Below are positions 37,304-47,798 of a stretch of DNA of 64,000 bases, in pieces. This DNA is from Pseudomonas congelans. Its GTDB lineage: Bacteria > Pseudomonadota > Gammaproteobacteria > Pseudomonadales > Pseudomonadaceae. How positions within the stretch are numbered: the stretch's first letter is position 1; the number at the start of each line of letters is the position of its first letter. Under the pieces are notes generated by a model. The model saw only the letters and a program-made list of their open reading frames with translations, made no database searches and was not told the origin of the DNA. Made by a program: the position numbers and the translations under genes. The DNA lies in NCBI RefSeq assembly GCF_900103225.1, contig NZ_FNJH01000003.1:634904-698903 (forward strand), written 5' to 3'.

Positions 37304-38020
37304 ATGGCCCAGTCGGAAACCGTTGAACGCATTCTTGATGCTGCAGAGCAGTTGTTTGCAGAAAAAGGCTTTGCCGAAACGTCCTTGCGTCTTATCACCA
37401 GCAAGGCGTCGGTCAACCTGGCTGCGGTGAATTATCACTTCGGCTCGAAGAAGGCGTTGATTCAGGCCGTGTTCTCGCGTTTTCTGGGACCGTTCTGCAT
37501 CAGCCTCGATCGCGAACTGGAGCGTCGCCAGGCAAAACCCGAACACAAGCCAAGCCTTGAGGAACTGCTGGAGATTCTCGTCGAGCAGGCACTTGTGGTG
37601 CAGCCGCGCAGCGGTAACGACCTGTCGATTTTCATGCGCTTGCTGGGGCTTGCCTTCAGTCAGAGCCAGGGCCACCTGCGCCGCTACCTCGAAGACATGT
37701 ACGGCAAGGTGTTCCGTCGCTACATGACGCTGGTCAACGAAGCGGCCCCGCGCATTCCGCCCATCGAGCTGTTCTGGCGTGTGCACTTCATGCTCGGTGC
37801 TGCCGCGTTCAGCATGTCCGGGATCAAGGCCCTGCGCGCCATTGCCGAGACCGATTTCGGCGTCAATACCTCCATCGAGCAGGTCATGCGCCTGATGGTG
37901 CCGTTTCTGGCCGCTGGCATGCGCGCTGACACCGGCGTCAGCGACCCCGCGATGATCGCCGCCCAACTCAGGCCGCGGACCAAAAGCAGCACCAGCACAC
38001 CTGCGGTCGCCAAGGCCTGA
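37304..38020 (+). CDS. psrA: TetR-family fatty-acid-responsive regulator PsrA
   Basis: 238 residues. The TetR_N DNA-binding domain (about 6-55) reads VERILDAAEQLFAEKGFAET, then ASVNLAAVNYHFGSKKALI. The helical ligand-binding C-terminal domain follows. Position next to lexA, the length and an exact PsrA box before the gene identify it as PsrA. PsrA senses long-chain fatty acids, represses fad genes including fadBA and itself, and activates rpoS in pseudomonads. The box upstream of fadB at 28.4 kb suggests the same circuit here. The C-terminal tail (TKSSTSTPAVAKA) is low-complexity. Confidence 0.92.
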   Translation: MAQSETVERILDAAEQLFAEKGFAETSLRLITSKASVNLAAVNYHFGSKKALIQAVFSRFLGPFCISLDRELERRQAKPEHKPSLEELLEILVEQALVVQPRSGNDLSIFMRLLGLAFSQSQGHLRRYLEDMYGKVFRRYMTLVNEAAPRIPPIELFWRVHFMLGAAAFSMSGIKALRAIAETDFGVNTSIEQVMRLMVPFLAAGMRADTGVSDPAMIAAQLRPRTKSSTSTPAVAKA

Positions 38021-38143
38021 AGCCTCTGCCGTTAATCAGCCTGCTCTGAATCAGGCTGCACCGGCGTGTCGGATTGCGTCGGGCTTCAGGATCAAGCACC
38101 ATGCCCGGATTGTGAACGAGCACTGGTGTGTAAGGGTTTTTCT

Positions 38144-39154
38144 ATGAGTTCTGGCCTGCAAGGCTCCCTGATGGTCGATGTCGCCGGCACCTGGCTGACC
38201 AGCGAAGACCGTCAGTTTTTGCGTCAGCCCGAAGTGGGCGGTTTGATCATCTTTGCCCGAAACATCGAGCATCCCCGTCAGGTTCGTGAGTTGAGTGCGG
38301 CTATTCGTGCCGTGCGCCCGGACCTGCTGCTGGCCGTCGATCAGGAGGGCGGCAGGGTGCAGCGTCTGCGTGAGGGTTTCGTACGCTTGCCGCCGATGCG
38401 CTCGATCGCCGACAAGCCTGAAGCCGAGCTTCTCGCCGAACACTGTGGCTGGCTGATGGCGACCGAAGTGCTGGCGGTCGGGCTGGACCTGAGTTTTGCC
38501 CCGGTACTGGACCTCGACTACCAGCGCAGCGCTGTGGTCGGCACGCGTTCGTTCGAAGGCGATCCGCAGCGCGCGGCGTTGCTGGCAGGGGCGTTCATTC
38601 GTGGGATGAACGCTGCCGGCATGGCTGCCACCGGCAAGCATTTCCCTGGCCACGGCTGGGCTGAGGCCGACTCTCATGTGGCTATCCCGAATGACGAACG
38701 CAGCCTGGAAGAGATCCGCGCCAGTGATCTGGTGCCGTTTGCACGCCTGAGTCAACAGCTGGCCGCAGTGATGCCAGCTCATGTCATTTACCCGAAAGTC
38801 GATTCGCAGCCCGCCGGCTTTTCAAAGCGCTGGTTGCAGGACATTCTGCGCGACGAACTGCAATTTGACGGTGTTATTTTCAGTGACGACCTGTCGATGG
38901 CCGGCGCTCATGTCGTCGGCGATGCGGCCAGCCGTATCGAGGCGGCGCTGACAGCCGGATGCGATATGGGCCTGATGTGCAACGACCGGGCGGCCGCAGA
39001 GCTTGCGCTTGGCGCTGCGCAGCGCTTGAAGGTCAAGCCTTCGCCACGTATCGCGCGCATGCGCGGTCAGGCGTCTGCCAGTACCGACTATCGGCAACAC
39101 CCGCGCTGGCAGGCCGCGCTCCAGGCTCTGCGTGCTGCTCAACTGATCGATTAA
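38144..39154 (+). CDS. nagZ: Beta-N-acetylhexosaminidase of peptidoglycan recycling
   Basis: 336 residues from an ATG preceded by TAAGGG; 26 open codons upstream are not family-like. GH3 TIM barrel: MVDVAGTWLTSEDRQFL, the GGLIIFARN motif, the GKHFPGHGWAEADSHVAIP loop that carries the catalytic histidine-aspartate pair, and the nucleophile aspartate in IFSDDLSMAGA. NagZ removes GlcNAc from GlcNAc-anhydroMurNAc peptides in the cytosol. It thereby links recycling of Slt products to AmpR-type beta-lactamase signalling. Nine bases separate it from the following MTIP gene. Confidence 0.94.
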   Translation: MSSGLQGSLMVDVAGTWLTSEDRQFLRQPEVGGLIIFARNIEHPRQVRELSAAIRAVRPDLLLAVDQEGGRVQRLREGFVRLPPMRSIADKPEAELLAEHCGWLMATEVLAVGLDLSFAPVLDLDYQRSAVVGTRSFEGDPQRAALLAGAFIRGMNAAGMAATGKHFPGHGWAEADSHVAIPNDERSLEEIRASDLVPFARLSQQLAAVMPAHVIYPKVDSQPAGFSKRWLQDILRDELQFDGVIFSDDLSMAGAHVVGDAASRIEAALTAGCDMGLMCNDRAAAELALGAAQRLKVKPSPRIARMRGQASASTDYRQHPRWQAALQALRAAQLID

Positions 39155-39904
<750 letters not shown>

Positions 39905-39905
39905 G

Positions 39906-40445
39906 TTACAGCATGCGCTTGAGGGTGTTGTCCTTGCGCACAAGATGGTGCCAGAGCGCGGCGAGCACATGCAGGCCGATGACATAGTAGAAGATCGAGC
40001 CCAGCAACTTGTGCACGTCTTCGAACGTCTCGGCCAGGCGGTCCGAGGTGGCCAGCGGCCAGGGAATCTGCAGGTCGGTAAGAGGGATGGGCAGCGCGCC
40101 TTTTTCCACCATCACCGTCAACAGCCCCAGTAGAGGCTGGGCAAACAGGAACGCATACAGCGCGTAATGGGTGACGGTTGCGACGATGCGCAACGCCCCT
40201 TCAAGCGGCGGTGTAATGCCGGGCGGACGATGACGTCGACGCTCGGCGACACGGAAAAACGCCATGATCAGAATCAGAATGCCGACCCAGAAGTGGCTCT
40301 GCACAACCAGCAACCGATATTCCGAGCCCTTGCCGAACTGAGTGCGGCTCAGAATCAGGGTGTACGCCAGCACGATCAGAATGGCCATGAGCCAGTGCAG
40401 CCATCTGGCCCGGGCGGTGTAGCGTTGAGAAGTCGATGCATCCAC
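39906..40445 (-). CDS. Cytochrome b561-type membrane protein
   Basis: 179 residues from a GTG start chosen for AAGGAA 7 bases upstream. A longer reading from an ATG 67 codons earlier adds a sequence without membrane or heme features. Four membrane helices of the prokaryotic b561 family contain the heme-ligand histidines in RWLHWLMAILI, QSHFWVGILI, THYALYAFLF and DVHKLLGSIFYY. Such proteins pass electrons from quinol to periplasmic acceptors, for example superoxide (CybB/SOO type). It is divergent from the endonuclease-phosphatase gene. Confidence 0.85.
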   Translation of the reverse strand: MDASTSQRYTARARWLHWLMAILIVLAYTLILSRTQFGKGSEYRLLVVQSHFWVGILILIMAFFRVAERRRHRPPGITPPLEGALRIVATVTHYALYAFLFAQPLLGLLTVMVEKGALPIPLTDLQIPWPLATSDRLAETFEDVHKLLGSIFYYVIGLHVLAALWHHLVRKDNTLKRML

Positions 40446-40649
40446 GGTTGGATTCCTTGTCTCTTTTTTTGCAGGGCTGGTAGACAGCTTAGGCTGTCGA
40501 TCAGGCGCCTGCGTTTCATGTTGGTCTGATTTTTTTCGCGTGCCTCTCCGGCCACTGAATATGGCAAATACATAGCACGTGAGATACGCGACGGAACCTG
40601 TGCCCACGGGTGGCTTCATATGCCGTGAATATTCACCCGGGAGCAAGTC

Positions 40650-41435
40650 TTGACCAGTGCCAATCCGCCTGTCGGCCCAGCAACACCAGTGTCCGCCAGT
40701 GTTTCATTGAATGTACTGACCATGAACATGCACATGGGCTTTGGCATTTTCAATCGCCGCTTCATTCTGCCGGAGCTGCGTGAAGCTGTGCGCACTGTAT
40801 CGGCCGATATCGTGTTTCTTCAGGAAGTACACGGCGAACATCAGAGCCACGCGCGCAGGGTCAAGGACTGGCCGACGATTTCGCAGTACGAGTTTCTCGC
40901 CGACAGCATGTGGAGTGATTTTGCCTACGGCCGCAACGCGGTGTATCCGGATGGCGATCATGGCAACGCGTTGCTCTCCAAATACCCGATCATCCAGCAT
41001 GAAAACCTCGACATTTCCATTCATGGCACCGAGCAGCGCGGCTTGTTGCACTGCATTCTCGAGGTGCCACACGCAGGTCGGGTGCATGCGGTCTGTGTGC
41101 ATCTGGGATTGCGTGAAAGCCATCGGCGTCAGCAACTCAAACTGCTTAACGAGCTGATGGCGCGTATTCCCGAGGGCGAGCCGGTCATCGTTGCCGGTGA
41201 CTTCAATGACTGGCGCCAGCGCGCCGATGAGTCGCTCCAGGGGAGCGGGCTGCACGAGGTTTTCGTAGAGCGCTTCGGGGCACCGGCGAAAAGCTTTCCG
41301 GCCCGTTGGCCATTGCTCCGCCTGGACCGGATCTATGTCCGCAATGCAACGTCGCATCGGCCGAAAGTACTGTCCAGCCGACCGTGGTCCCACCTTTCCG
41401 ATCATGCACCGCTGGCGGTGGAGTTGACCTTATGA
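40650..41435 (+). CDS. ybhP: Endonuclease/exonuclease/phosphatase-family protein (YbhP-like)
   Basis: 261 residues from a TTG preceded by GGGAG at 7-8 bases. The EEP fold is shown by [13 protein letters not shown], the metal-binding glutamate in [18 protein letters not shown] and the terminal [10 protein letters not shown]. Family members hydrolyse phosphodiesters in nucleic acids or lipids. It forms an ATGA-coupled operon with clsB and ybhN in the same order as E. coli ybhP-clsB-ybhN, so a membrane-phospholipid role is plausible. No signal peptide is seen. Confidence 0.82.
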   Translation: MTSANPPVGPATPVSASVSLNVLTMNMHMGFGIFNRRFILPELREAVRTVSADIVFLQEVHGEHQSHARRVKDWPTISQYEFLADSMWSDFAYGRNAVYPDGDHGNALLSKYPIIQHENLDISIHGTEQRGLLHCILEVPHAGRVHAVCVHLGLRESHRRQQLKLLNELMARIPEGEPVIVAGDFNDWRQRADESLQGSGLHEVFVERFGAPAKSFPARWPLLRLDRIYVRNATSHRPKVLSSRPWSHLSDHAPLAVELTL

Positions 41436-42682
41436 GCAATACGACAGGGCAGTGGCGTGACGGCAACTCGGTAGAGTTGCTGATCAATGGCGAGGATTTC
41501 TACGCCCGGGTATTCGAGTGCATACGTGCCGCGCGCAAGGAAGTGCTGATAGAGACCTTCATTATTTTTGAAGACCGGATCGGCGAGAGCCTGCAACAGG
41601 CGTTGCTCGAAGCCGCCGCAAATGGCGCGAAAGTCGTCGTCACGGTGGATGACTACGGCACCTCGGACCTGAGCTCGACGTTTGTCAAAACCATGATCGA
41701 CGCCGGTATCCAGATTCAGCTGTTCGATCCGCGTCCCCGGTTCATGGGCATGCGCACCAACCTGTTCCGCCGCCTGCACCGCAAGGTGGTGGTGATTGAC
41801 GGCGAGCTGGGCTTTATCGGTGGCATCAATTACAGCGTCGATCATATGACCGACACCGGTCTGACGGCCAAACAGGATTACGCCGTTCTGGTACGCGGGC
41901 CGATTGTTGGCGATATTCACCACAGCGCGATGAACATGCTCAGCAAGGTCGTTCGTGACAAGTTGCCGCCCATTGCACTCAAGCTGGACCGCGCCGGTGA
42001 CGCCAGCATGCTGCTCGCCGAGCGCGATAATGACGAGCACAGCACTGATATCGAAGAGCAGTACCTTGAGGCGATTCGCGCTGCGAAGCAACGCATCACC
42101 CTGGCCAATGCGTATTTCTACCCCAGCTACCGCTTTCTGCGTGAGCTGCGTAATGCCTCACGGCGGGGCGTCAAGGTCACCCTGATCCTGCAAGGCCAGC
42201 CCGACATGCCGTTCGTGCGGGTCTGCTCACGACTGACTTACACCTACCTGCTGCGCGACGGCGTGGTCATTCATGAATACAAGCAACGTGCATTGCACGG
42301 CAAGGTCGCGCTGATCGACCAGGACTGGTCCACCGTGGGCTCCAGCAATCTAGACCCGCTGAGCCTCGCACTGAACCTGGAAGCCAACCTGTTCATTCGT
42401 GATCGCGCGCTCAATGAGCATCTGCAAAGTCATCTGATGGAGCTTGCCGCTGCGCACAGCAAGCAGATGAGCCTCAAGGGTGCGGCGCGTGGCCAGTGGT
42501 GGCGTGCGCCAATGATCGTATTGAGTTTCTTCTTCCTGCGCCGTTTCCCGGCCATTGCCGGTTTGTTCCCGGTTCACGGTGTGCGCCTCAAGCCCCTGCG
42601 CGCCGGTGACGTAGTGCCCGAAGCGAAAGTGATCGAACAGCAGCAGAATAACCATCCGATGGACCAGGAGAAAACCCTATGA
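41432..42682 (+). CDS. clsB: Cardiolipin synthase B (phospholipase D family)
   Basis: 416 residues; the ATG overlaps the upstream stop (ATGA). Two HKD motifs are present: [19 protein letters not shown] and [20 protein letters not shown], each followed by the glycine-rich strand typical of PLD enzymes. ClsB makes cardiolipin from phosphatidylglycerol (and can use phosphatidylethanolamine) at the inner membrane. Absence of the two N-terminal transmembrane helices separates it from ClsA. It belongs to the ybhP-clsB-ybhN operon. Confidence 0.92.
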   Translation: MSNTTGQWRDGNSVELLINGEDFYARVFECIRAARKEVLIETFIIFEDRIGESLQQALLEAAANGAKVVVTVDDYGTSDLSSTFVKTMIDAGIQIQLFDPRPRFMGMRTNLFRRLHRKVVVIDGELGFIGGINYSVDHMTDTGLTAKQDYAVLVRGPIVGDIHHSAMNMLSKVVRDKLPPIALKLDRAGDASMLLAERDNDEHSTDIEEQYLEAIRAAKQRITLANAYFYPSYRFLRELRNASRRGVKVTLILQGQPDMPFVRVCSRLTYTYLLRDGVVIHEYKQRALHGKVALIDQDWSTVGSSNLDPLSLALNLEANLFIRDRALNEHLQSHLMELAAAHSKQMSLKGAARGQWWRAPMIVLSFFFLRRFPAIAGLFPVHGVRLKPLRAGDVVPEAKVIEQQQNNHPMDQEKTL

Positions 42683-43677
42683 CCCAAGCCATGCATGCAG
42701 CGCCGCAAAGTGCGCAGGGAACCAGGTGGAAATGGGCAAAGCGGGTATTCAACCTGTTTTTCTTCATCGCCGTACCGGTTCTGTTGTTTCTGCTGGTCAA
42801 GAACCTTGACTGGCAAGAGGTGAAACAGGCGTTGGCGTCCTACAAGGCCAGCACCCTGGCCATCGCTGCGGTGGTGGCCTTTGCGAGCTATGCGACCTAC
42901 TGCTGCTTTGACGTGTTGGCGCGTTATTACACCCGGCACAAATTGTCGATCAAGCAGATCGTGCCGGTGACATTCGTCTGCTACGCGTTCAACCTCAATC
43001 TCAGTTCCTGGGTCGGCGGCATTGCCCTGCGTTACCGCTTGTATTCGCGACTGGGGCTCGATGTTTCGACCATCACGCGGATACTCAGCCTCAGCCTGAT
43101 TACCAACTGGCTGGGTTACATGCTGCTGGCCGGTTTTGTGTTTTCGATGCGCTTTCTGGAGTTGCCCAAGGAGTGGTCGATCGGCACCACGACCCTGCAA
43201 CTGATCGGCTTTGGACTGTTGGCAGTGTGTTTTGCCTACCTGCTGGCCTGCCGGTTTTCCAAAAAACGCTCATGGACCATTCGTGATCAGGAATTCAATC
43301 TGCCGACGCTGAAGCAGGCCCTGATGCAGGCCAGTCTGGGGGCACTGAACTGGTCGTTGATGGCTGCGGTGATTTATACCCTGCTGCCGGACAAGGCGTT
43401 CTATCCGGCGATTCTCGGCGTACTGCTGATCAGCAGCATTGCCGGTGTGATCACTCACATTCCAGCGGGCCTCGGCGTGCTTGAGACAGTGTTCATCACC
43501 TTGCTGGCGCACCAGTTCTCCAAGGGCAGCCTGCTCGCAGCACTGATCGGCTACCGCGCGATCTACTTCCTGCTGCCGCTGCTGCTGGCACTGGTGGTGT
43601 ATCTGGTGCTGGAAAAACGCGCGAAGAAAATGGGCGAGAAAAACCAGCAGCGGATGGGCGAGGAGGCCAAGTCCTGA
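42679..43677 (+). CDS. ybhN: YbhN/UPF0104 membrane protein (lysylphosphatidylglycerol synthase TM-like)
   Basis: 332 residues with about eight membrane helices. The family pattern is visible in NLNLSSWVGGIALRYRLYSRLGL and GVITHIPAGLGVLETVF, both characteristic of the MprF-like flippase domain. The start overlaps the clsB stop as ATGA. Related to the flippase part of MprF but without the synthase domain. E. coli YbhN has been tied to lipid transport between membranes in recent work (from memory). The charged C-terminus (EKRAKKMGEKNQQRMGEE) is cytosolic. Confidence 0.86.
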   Translation: MTQAMHAAPQSAQGTRWKWAKRVFNLFFFIAVPVLLFLLVKNLDWQEVKQALASYKASTLAIAAVVAFASYATYCCFDVLARYYTRHKLSIKQIVPVTFVCYAFNLNLSSWVGGIALRYRLYSRLGLDVSTITRILSLSLITNWLGYMLLAGFVFSMRFLELPKEWSIGTTTLQLIGFGLLAVCFAYLLACRFSKKRSWTIRDQEFNLPTLKQALMQASLGALNWSLMAAVIYTLLPDKAFYPAILGVLLISSIAGVITHIPAGLGVLETVFITLLAHQFSKGSLLAALIGYRAIYFLLPLLLALVVYLVLEKRAKKMGEKNQQRMGEEAKS

Positions 43678-43692
43678 GGGCTCAGCCCTCAG
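43674..43692. terminator. Palindrome spanning both stop codons of ybhN and the RpiR gene
   Basis: CTGAGGGCT-C-AGCCCTCAG, a 9-bp perfect inverted repeat, overlaps the TGA of ybhN and the stop of the convergent regulator. It probably serves as a compact bidirectional transcript end, although no T-run is present. Confidence 0.5.
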
Positions 43693-44603
43693 TCGTCGAA
43701 TCCGACCTGCTCGTGAATTTCGTCAACCTTGAGTTCCAGGCGATACGCCACCGCAATGAATAGCGCCTGGCACAGGCATAGCGTGGCGCTCAGCGAGCGG
43801 AAGGCGAACGAGCTGCCCTCGTTGACCAGCAACACCGAGTCGGCGCGCTTGGCCAGCGGCGACAGGTTGCTGTCGGTGATGATCAGCGTCTTGGCCTGAT
43901 GGTGCTGGGCGATGCGCAGACAGTGTTGGGTCTCCTTGCCATAGGGCGTGAAGCTGATGGCAATCACCAGGTCATTGGCGCGCACACTGCGCATTTGCTC
44001 GCGATAGCTGCCCCCCAGGCCGGATATCAGATGAATGCGCTTGTTGGTGTGTTGCAGGTTGTAGACCAGATAATCAGCCACCGCGAACGAACGGCGCACG
44101 CCCACGACATAGATGTTGTCGGCGTTGACCACCAGGTCCACGGCTTTTTCGAATTCATCGTCATCCAGCTCGACACTCAGGCGTTCCAGGCCGGAGAGTG
44201 TGGCGCTGACGCATTCGCGTGCCAGATCGCCTGCGTTGGCCTTCTGTGACTTGTTGGCGATCAGGCTGCGGATACGCTGCTGGTAATTCTGTACCGGCGT
44301 GGTCTTGTGCGTATAAGCCTCGCGAAACAACGCCTGCATCTCGCTGAAGCCGCTGAACCCGAAACGCTGGGAAAATCGCACGATGGCCGAGGGGTGGACT
44401 TCACACTCGCGGGCGATGTCACTGATCCGGTCAACCATGATGCGGTCGCTCTGCTGGCTCATATAGCTGGCAATCCGCTTGAGCTGACGCGGCAGTCCTT
44501 CGTATTCATCAGTGATCAGCCGCAACAAGCCTTCGGCACTGTTCGGCGGCATGTCGACGCTCGTCCCGGGCAGAGTGGGCTGATCGGCGCTGGTCATATT
44601 CAA
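43689..44603 (-). CDS. iolR: RpiR-family regulator of inositol catabolism
   Basis: 304 residues. The N-terminal HTH_6 domain (about 25-100) has LPRQLKRIASYMSQQSDRI and VHPSAIVRFSQRFGFSGFSEMQ. The SIS sugar-isomerase-like effector domain (about 140-270) has NIYVVGVRRSFAVADYLVY, ISFTPYGKET and LIITDSNLSPLA. RpiR proteins sense phosphorylated sugars; in iol loci they repress the catabolic genes, with a phosphorylated intermediate as the likely inducer. It is divergent from iolC with 277 bp between starts, which hold a TGGAA-N6-TTCCA operator-like palindrome. The gene name is inferred from context (the B. subtilis IolR is of another family). Confidence 0.85.
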   Translation of the reverse strand: MNMTSADQPTLPGTSVDMPPNSAEGLLRLITDEYEGLPRQLKRIASYMSQQSDRIMVDRISDIARECEVHPSAIVRFSQRFGFSGFSEMQALFREAYTHKTTPVQNYQQRIRSLIANKSQKANAGDLARECVSATLSGLERLSVELDDDEFEKAVDLVVNADNIYVVGVRRSFAVADYLVYNLQHTNKRIHLISGLGGSYREQMRSVRANDLVIAISFTPYGKETQHCLRIAQHHQAKTLIITDSNLSPLAKRADSVLLVNEGSSFAFRSLSATLCLCQALFIAVAYRLELKVDEIHEQVGFDD

Positions 44604-44744
44604 ATCCTTTCTGCTTGTTCTTTTTCAGGGCAATGGCGTGCAGAGCACGACCCTTGTGGGCCTGACGGTGGAGGCTGCCTTGGGGCAGGAACGACGACTA
44701 TATCCTACCCGCCTGCGCAGTGTGCCAGCACTTGAGTGGCGGTA

Positions 44745-44760
44745 TGGAAAAAATATTCCA
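44745..44760. promoter_or_regulatory. Operator-like palindrome in the iolC/regulator intergenic region
   Basis: TGGAA-AAAATA-TTCCA. A degenerate copy TAGAAAAAATATTGAT (12/16 identical) follows at 44774-44789, 29 bp on. The same motif recurs as TTGGAAAATATTTTCCAA before the transporter genes at 56207-56224. Probable binding site of the RpiR-type regulator. Confidence 0.6.
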
Positions 44761-44880
44761 CTAAAAATAATTATAGAAAAAATATTGATTGATGTGTCTT
44801 GACGTTTTACGCTGCATTCACAAAGCAGCGTGTACACATGATGCAAGCGCTGCAGGCTGATAAAAATAACAGGAGCCACC

Positions 44881-46818
44881 ATGGGCCAGACACGCTTTGC
44901 CACTGGGCGTCAGTTAGATCTGATTTGCCTCGGACGCCTGGGCGTCGACCTTTATGCGCAACAAGTGGGGGCGCGGCTGGAAGACGTTTCCAGTTTCGCC
45001 AAATACCTGGGCGGCTCGTCGGCCAATATTGCCTTTGGCACGGCCAGGCTCGGGCTCAGGTCGGCCATGCTGAGCAGGGTCGGCGACGACCACATGGGTC
45101 GATTTCTGGTCGAATCCCTGGCCCGCGAGGGCTGTGATGTCAGCGCCATCAAGCGTGACCCCGAGCGTCTGACGGCGATGGTGCTGTTGGGGTTGAAGGA
45201 CCGCGAAACCTTCCCGCTGGTGTTCTACCGGGAAAACTGCGCTGACATGGCCCTGCGCGCCGAGGACATCGACGAGCAGCAGATTGCCTCGAGCAAGGCG
45301 CTGCTGATCACCGGCACGCATTTCTCCACTGATCAGGTGTTCAAGGCCAGCAGTCAGGCGCTCGACTATGCCGAGAAGCACGACGTCAAACGCGTACTGG
45401 ATATCGACTACCGCCCTGTGCTCTGGGGGCTGGCAGGCAAGGCCGATGGCGAGACCCGGTTCGTTGCCGATCAGAAGGTCAGCCAGCATGTGCAGCGCAT
45501 CCTGCCGCGCTTCGACCTGATCGTCGGCACTGAAGAAGAATTCCAGATTGCCGGCGGTTCCACCGATTTGCTCGTTGCCCTGCGCAAGGTGCGTGAACTG
45601 ACGGCCGCGACACTGGTGGTCAAGCTCGGCCCGCAAGGCTGCACGGTGATTCACGGGGCCATTCCTGCGCGGCTGGAAGAGGGCGCCATCTACCCAGGCG
45701 TGCAGGTCGAAGTGCTCAACGTGCTTGGTGCGGGCGATGCGTTCATGTCCGGTTTTCTCAGCGGCTGGCTCAAAGAGGCCAGCGACGAGCGCTGCTGCCA
45801 GCTTGCCAATGCCTGTGGCGGGCTGGTGGTGTCGCGTCATGCCTGTGCGCCCGCGATGCCGACCCCAGCCGAACTCGATTACCTGTTTAACAGCCCGGAA
45901 CCCATCACCCGCCCTGATCAGGATGTCGACCTGCAACGGCTGCATCAGGTCAGCGTGCCGCGCAAGCAGTGGCGGCAGTTGTTCATCTTCGCCTTCGATC
46001 ATCGCGGCCAATTGGTCGAACTGGCGCAACAGGCCGGGCGTGATCTGGGCAGCATCAGCCAGCTCAAGCAGCTGTTCGTGCAGGCGGTCGAGCGGGTCGA
46101 AGCCGACCTGTGCAAGCGCGGTATCGAAGCCGATGTCGGTCTGCTTGCCGACCAGCGCTTCGGTCAGGACTCACTCAACGCCGCCACCGGTCGCGGCTGG
46201 TGGGTGGCGCGTCCGGTGGAAGTGCAGGGCTCAAGGCCGCTGGCATTCGAGCACGGTCGCTCCATCGGCAGCAATCTGCTCGCCTGGCCGCAGGAGCAGA
46301 TCATCAAGTGCCTGGTGCAATATCACCCCGATGACGAGCCGATGCTGCGCCTGGAGCAGGAAGCGCAGATCAAGGCGCTCTATGACGCTTCGAAAGTCAG
46401 CGGCCATGAGTTGCTGCTGGAAATCATTCCGCCCAAGGATCATCCGTCGCCGCATCCGGACGTGATGCTTCGCTCGCTGAAGCGTTTGTACAACCTTGGC
46501 ATCTACCCGGCGTGGTGGAAGATCGAGGCGCAGAGCGCACAGGTCTGGCAGCAACTTGACGAACTGATCCAGCAACGCGATCCGTATTGCCGCGGCGTGG
46601 TACTGCTCGGGCTCAATGCGCCTGTCGAAGACCTTGCCGCCGGCTTTGCCGAAGCACGCCACAGCCGCGTCTGCCAGGGCTTTGCCGTCGGCCGGACAAT
46701 ATTCCGTGAGCCAAGCCGGGCCTGGATGGCCGGAGAAATAGACGATGCAACGTTGATCAGTCGGGTGCAGAGCACCTTCAACTGGTTGATCGAATCCTGG
46801 CGCGAAAGCCGCGCCTGA
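44881..46818 (+). CDS. iolC: Fused 5-dehydro-2-deoxygluconokinase (IolC) and DUF2090 domain
   Basis: 645 residues. The PfkB kinase domain (about 1-325) starts LDLICLGRLGVDLYA and contains the GGSSANIA substrate loop and the catalytic aspartate D286 in NVLGAGDAFMSGFL. A DUF2090 TIM-barrel-like domain (about 335-645) follows, with FIFAFDHRGQLVELAQQAG and VLLGLNAPVEDLAAGF. IolC phosphorylates 2-deoxy-5-keto-gluconate. The DUF2090 part is related to class I/II aldolases and may cleave the phosphorylated product, which would explain why no separate iolJ is visible in this cluster. First gene of the catabolic operon; AGGAG lies 6 bases before the ATG. Confidence 0.92.
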   Translation: MGQTRFATGRQLDLICLGRLGVDLYAQQVGARLEDVSSFAKYLGGSSANIAFGTARLGLRSAMLSRVGDDHMGRFLVESLAREGCDVSAIKRDPERLTAMVLLGLKDRETFPLVFYRENCADMALRAEDIDEQQIASSKALLITGTHFSTDQVFKASSQALDYAEKHDVKRVLDIDYRPVLWGLAGKADGETRFVADQKVSQHVQRILPRFDLIVGTEEEFQIAGGSTDLLVALRKVRELTAATLVVKLGPQGCTVIHGAIPARLEEGAIYPGVQVEVLNVLGAGDAFMSGFLSGWLKEASDERCCQLANACGGLVVSRHACAPAMPTPAELDYLFNSPEPITRPDQDVDLQRLHQVSVPRKQWRQLFIFAFDHRGQLVELAQQAGRDLGSISQLKQLFVQAVERVEADLCKRGIEADVGLLADQRFGQDSLNAATGRGWWVARPVEVQGSRPLAFEHGRSIGSNLLAWPQEQIIKCLVQYHPDDEPMLRLEQEAQIKALYDASKVSGHELLLEIIPPKDHPSPHPDVMLRSLKRLYNLGIYPAWWKIEAQSAQVWQQLDELIQQRDPYCRGVVLLGLNAPVEDLAAGFAEARHSRVCQGFAVGRTIFREPSRAWMAGEIDDATLISRVQSTFNWLIESWRESRA

Positions 46819-46879
46819 TTGGTTCCGGATTTCGACGTCACGACAACAACGTCGCGATAACAACAAAAAAGGTGCAGCC

Positions 46880-47785
46880 ATGCCCGTTTCGACTTCCATA
46901 CCCAGGATCCGCATCGGCATCAATCCGATCTCCTGGAGCAACGATGATTTGCCGGCCCTTGGCGGAGAAACTCCGTTGATCACGGCGCTGAGCGAAGGCA
47001 AAGCCATTGGCTACGAGGGCTTCGAGCTCAACGGCAAGTTTCCGAAAGATGCCAAGGGCGTCGGCGATGTACTACGGCCCCATGATCTGGCGCTGGTTTC
47101 CGGCTGGTATTCCAGCCGCCTGGCGCGGCGTTCGGTGGCCGAGGAAATCGAAGCCATCGATGCACATGTGCAACTGCTCGCCGAAAATGGCGCTTCGGTG
47201 CTGGTGTATGGCGAAGTCGCCGACTCGATTCAGGGGCAGCGTATTCCGCTGGTCGAACGACCGCGTTTTCACACCGATGCCGCCTGGCATGAATACGCCG
47301 AAAAACTCACCGAGCTGGCGCGTTTCACCCTGTCCCGAGGCGTGCGTCTGGCGTATCACCACCACATGGGCGCCTACGTCGAGTCGCCGCAGGACATCGA
47401 CCGGCTGATGGCGCTGACCGGCGAGGAGGTCGGGCTGCTGTTCGATTCCGGGCATTGCTACATGGGCGGTGGCGACCCTCTTCAGGTGTTGAGCAAGCAC
47501 ATCCGGCGTATCTGTCATGTGCATTTCAAGGACGTGCGCAAGCCGGTGGTGCAACTGGCGCGTAACAATCTGTGGAGCTTTCCGGACTGCATCATCAACG
47601 GCACCTTCACGGTGCCGGGCGATGGCGACATCGATTTCTCGGCGCTGCTCAAGGTGTTGCTGCAGGCCGATTACAGCGGCTGGCTGGTGGTCGAGGCCGA
47701 ACAGGACCCTGCCGTGGCGCCGAGTTATGTGTACGCCAAAAAAGGCTATGACACGTTGCGCCAACTGCTGGCCGATGCACGATAA
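46880..47785 (+). CDS. iolE: Myo-inosose-2 dehydratase
   Basis: 301 residues of the xylose-isomerase-like TIM-barrel superfamily. It begins RIRIGINPISWSNDDLPALGG, the distinctive IolE start. GYEGFELNGKFP, the metal-site region LAYHHHMGAYVES, LLFDSGHCYMGGGDP and CHVHFKDVR are present. The enzyme dehydrates 2-keto-myo-inositol (made by IolG) to the diketo compound hydrolysed by IolD. Metal (Co or Mn) dependent, cytosolic. It is the second gene of the operon, 13 bp before iolB. Confidence 0.93.
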   Translation: MPVSTSIPRIRIGINPISWSNDDLPALGGETPLITALSEGKAIGYEGFELNGKFPKDAKGVGDVLRPHDLALVSGWYSSRLARRSVAEEIEAIDAHVQLLAENGASVLVYGEVADSIQGQRIPLVERPRFHTDAAWHEYAEKLTELARFTLSRGVRLAYHHHMGAYVESPQDIDRLMALTGEEVGLLFDSGHCYMGGGDPLQVLSKHIRRICHVHFKDVRKPVVQLARNNLWSFPDCIINGTFTVPGDGDIDFSALLKVLLQADYSGWLVVEAEQDPAVAPSYVYAKKGYDTLRQLLADAR

Positions 47786-47798
47786 AGAGGACTGAAAC

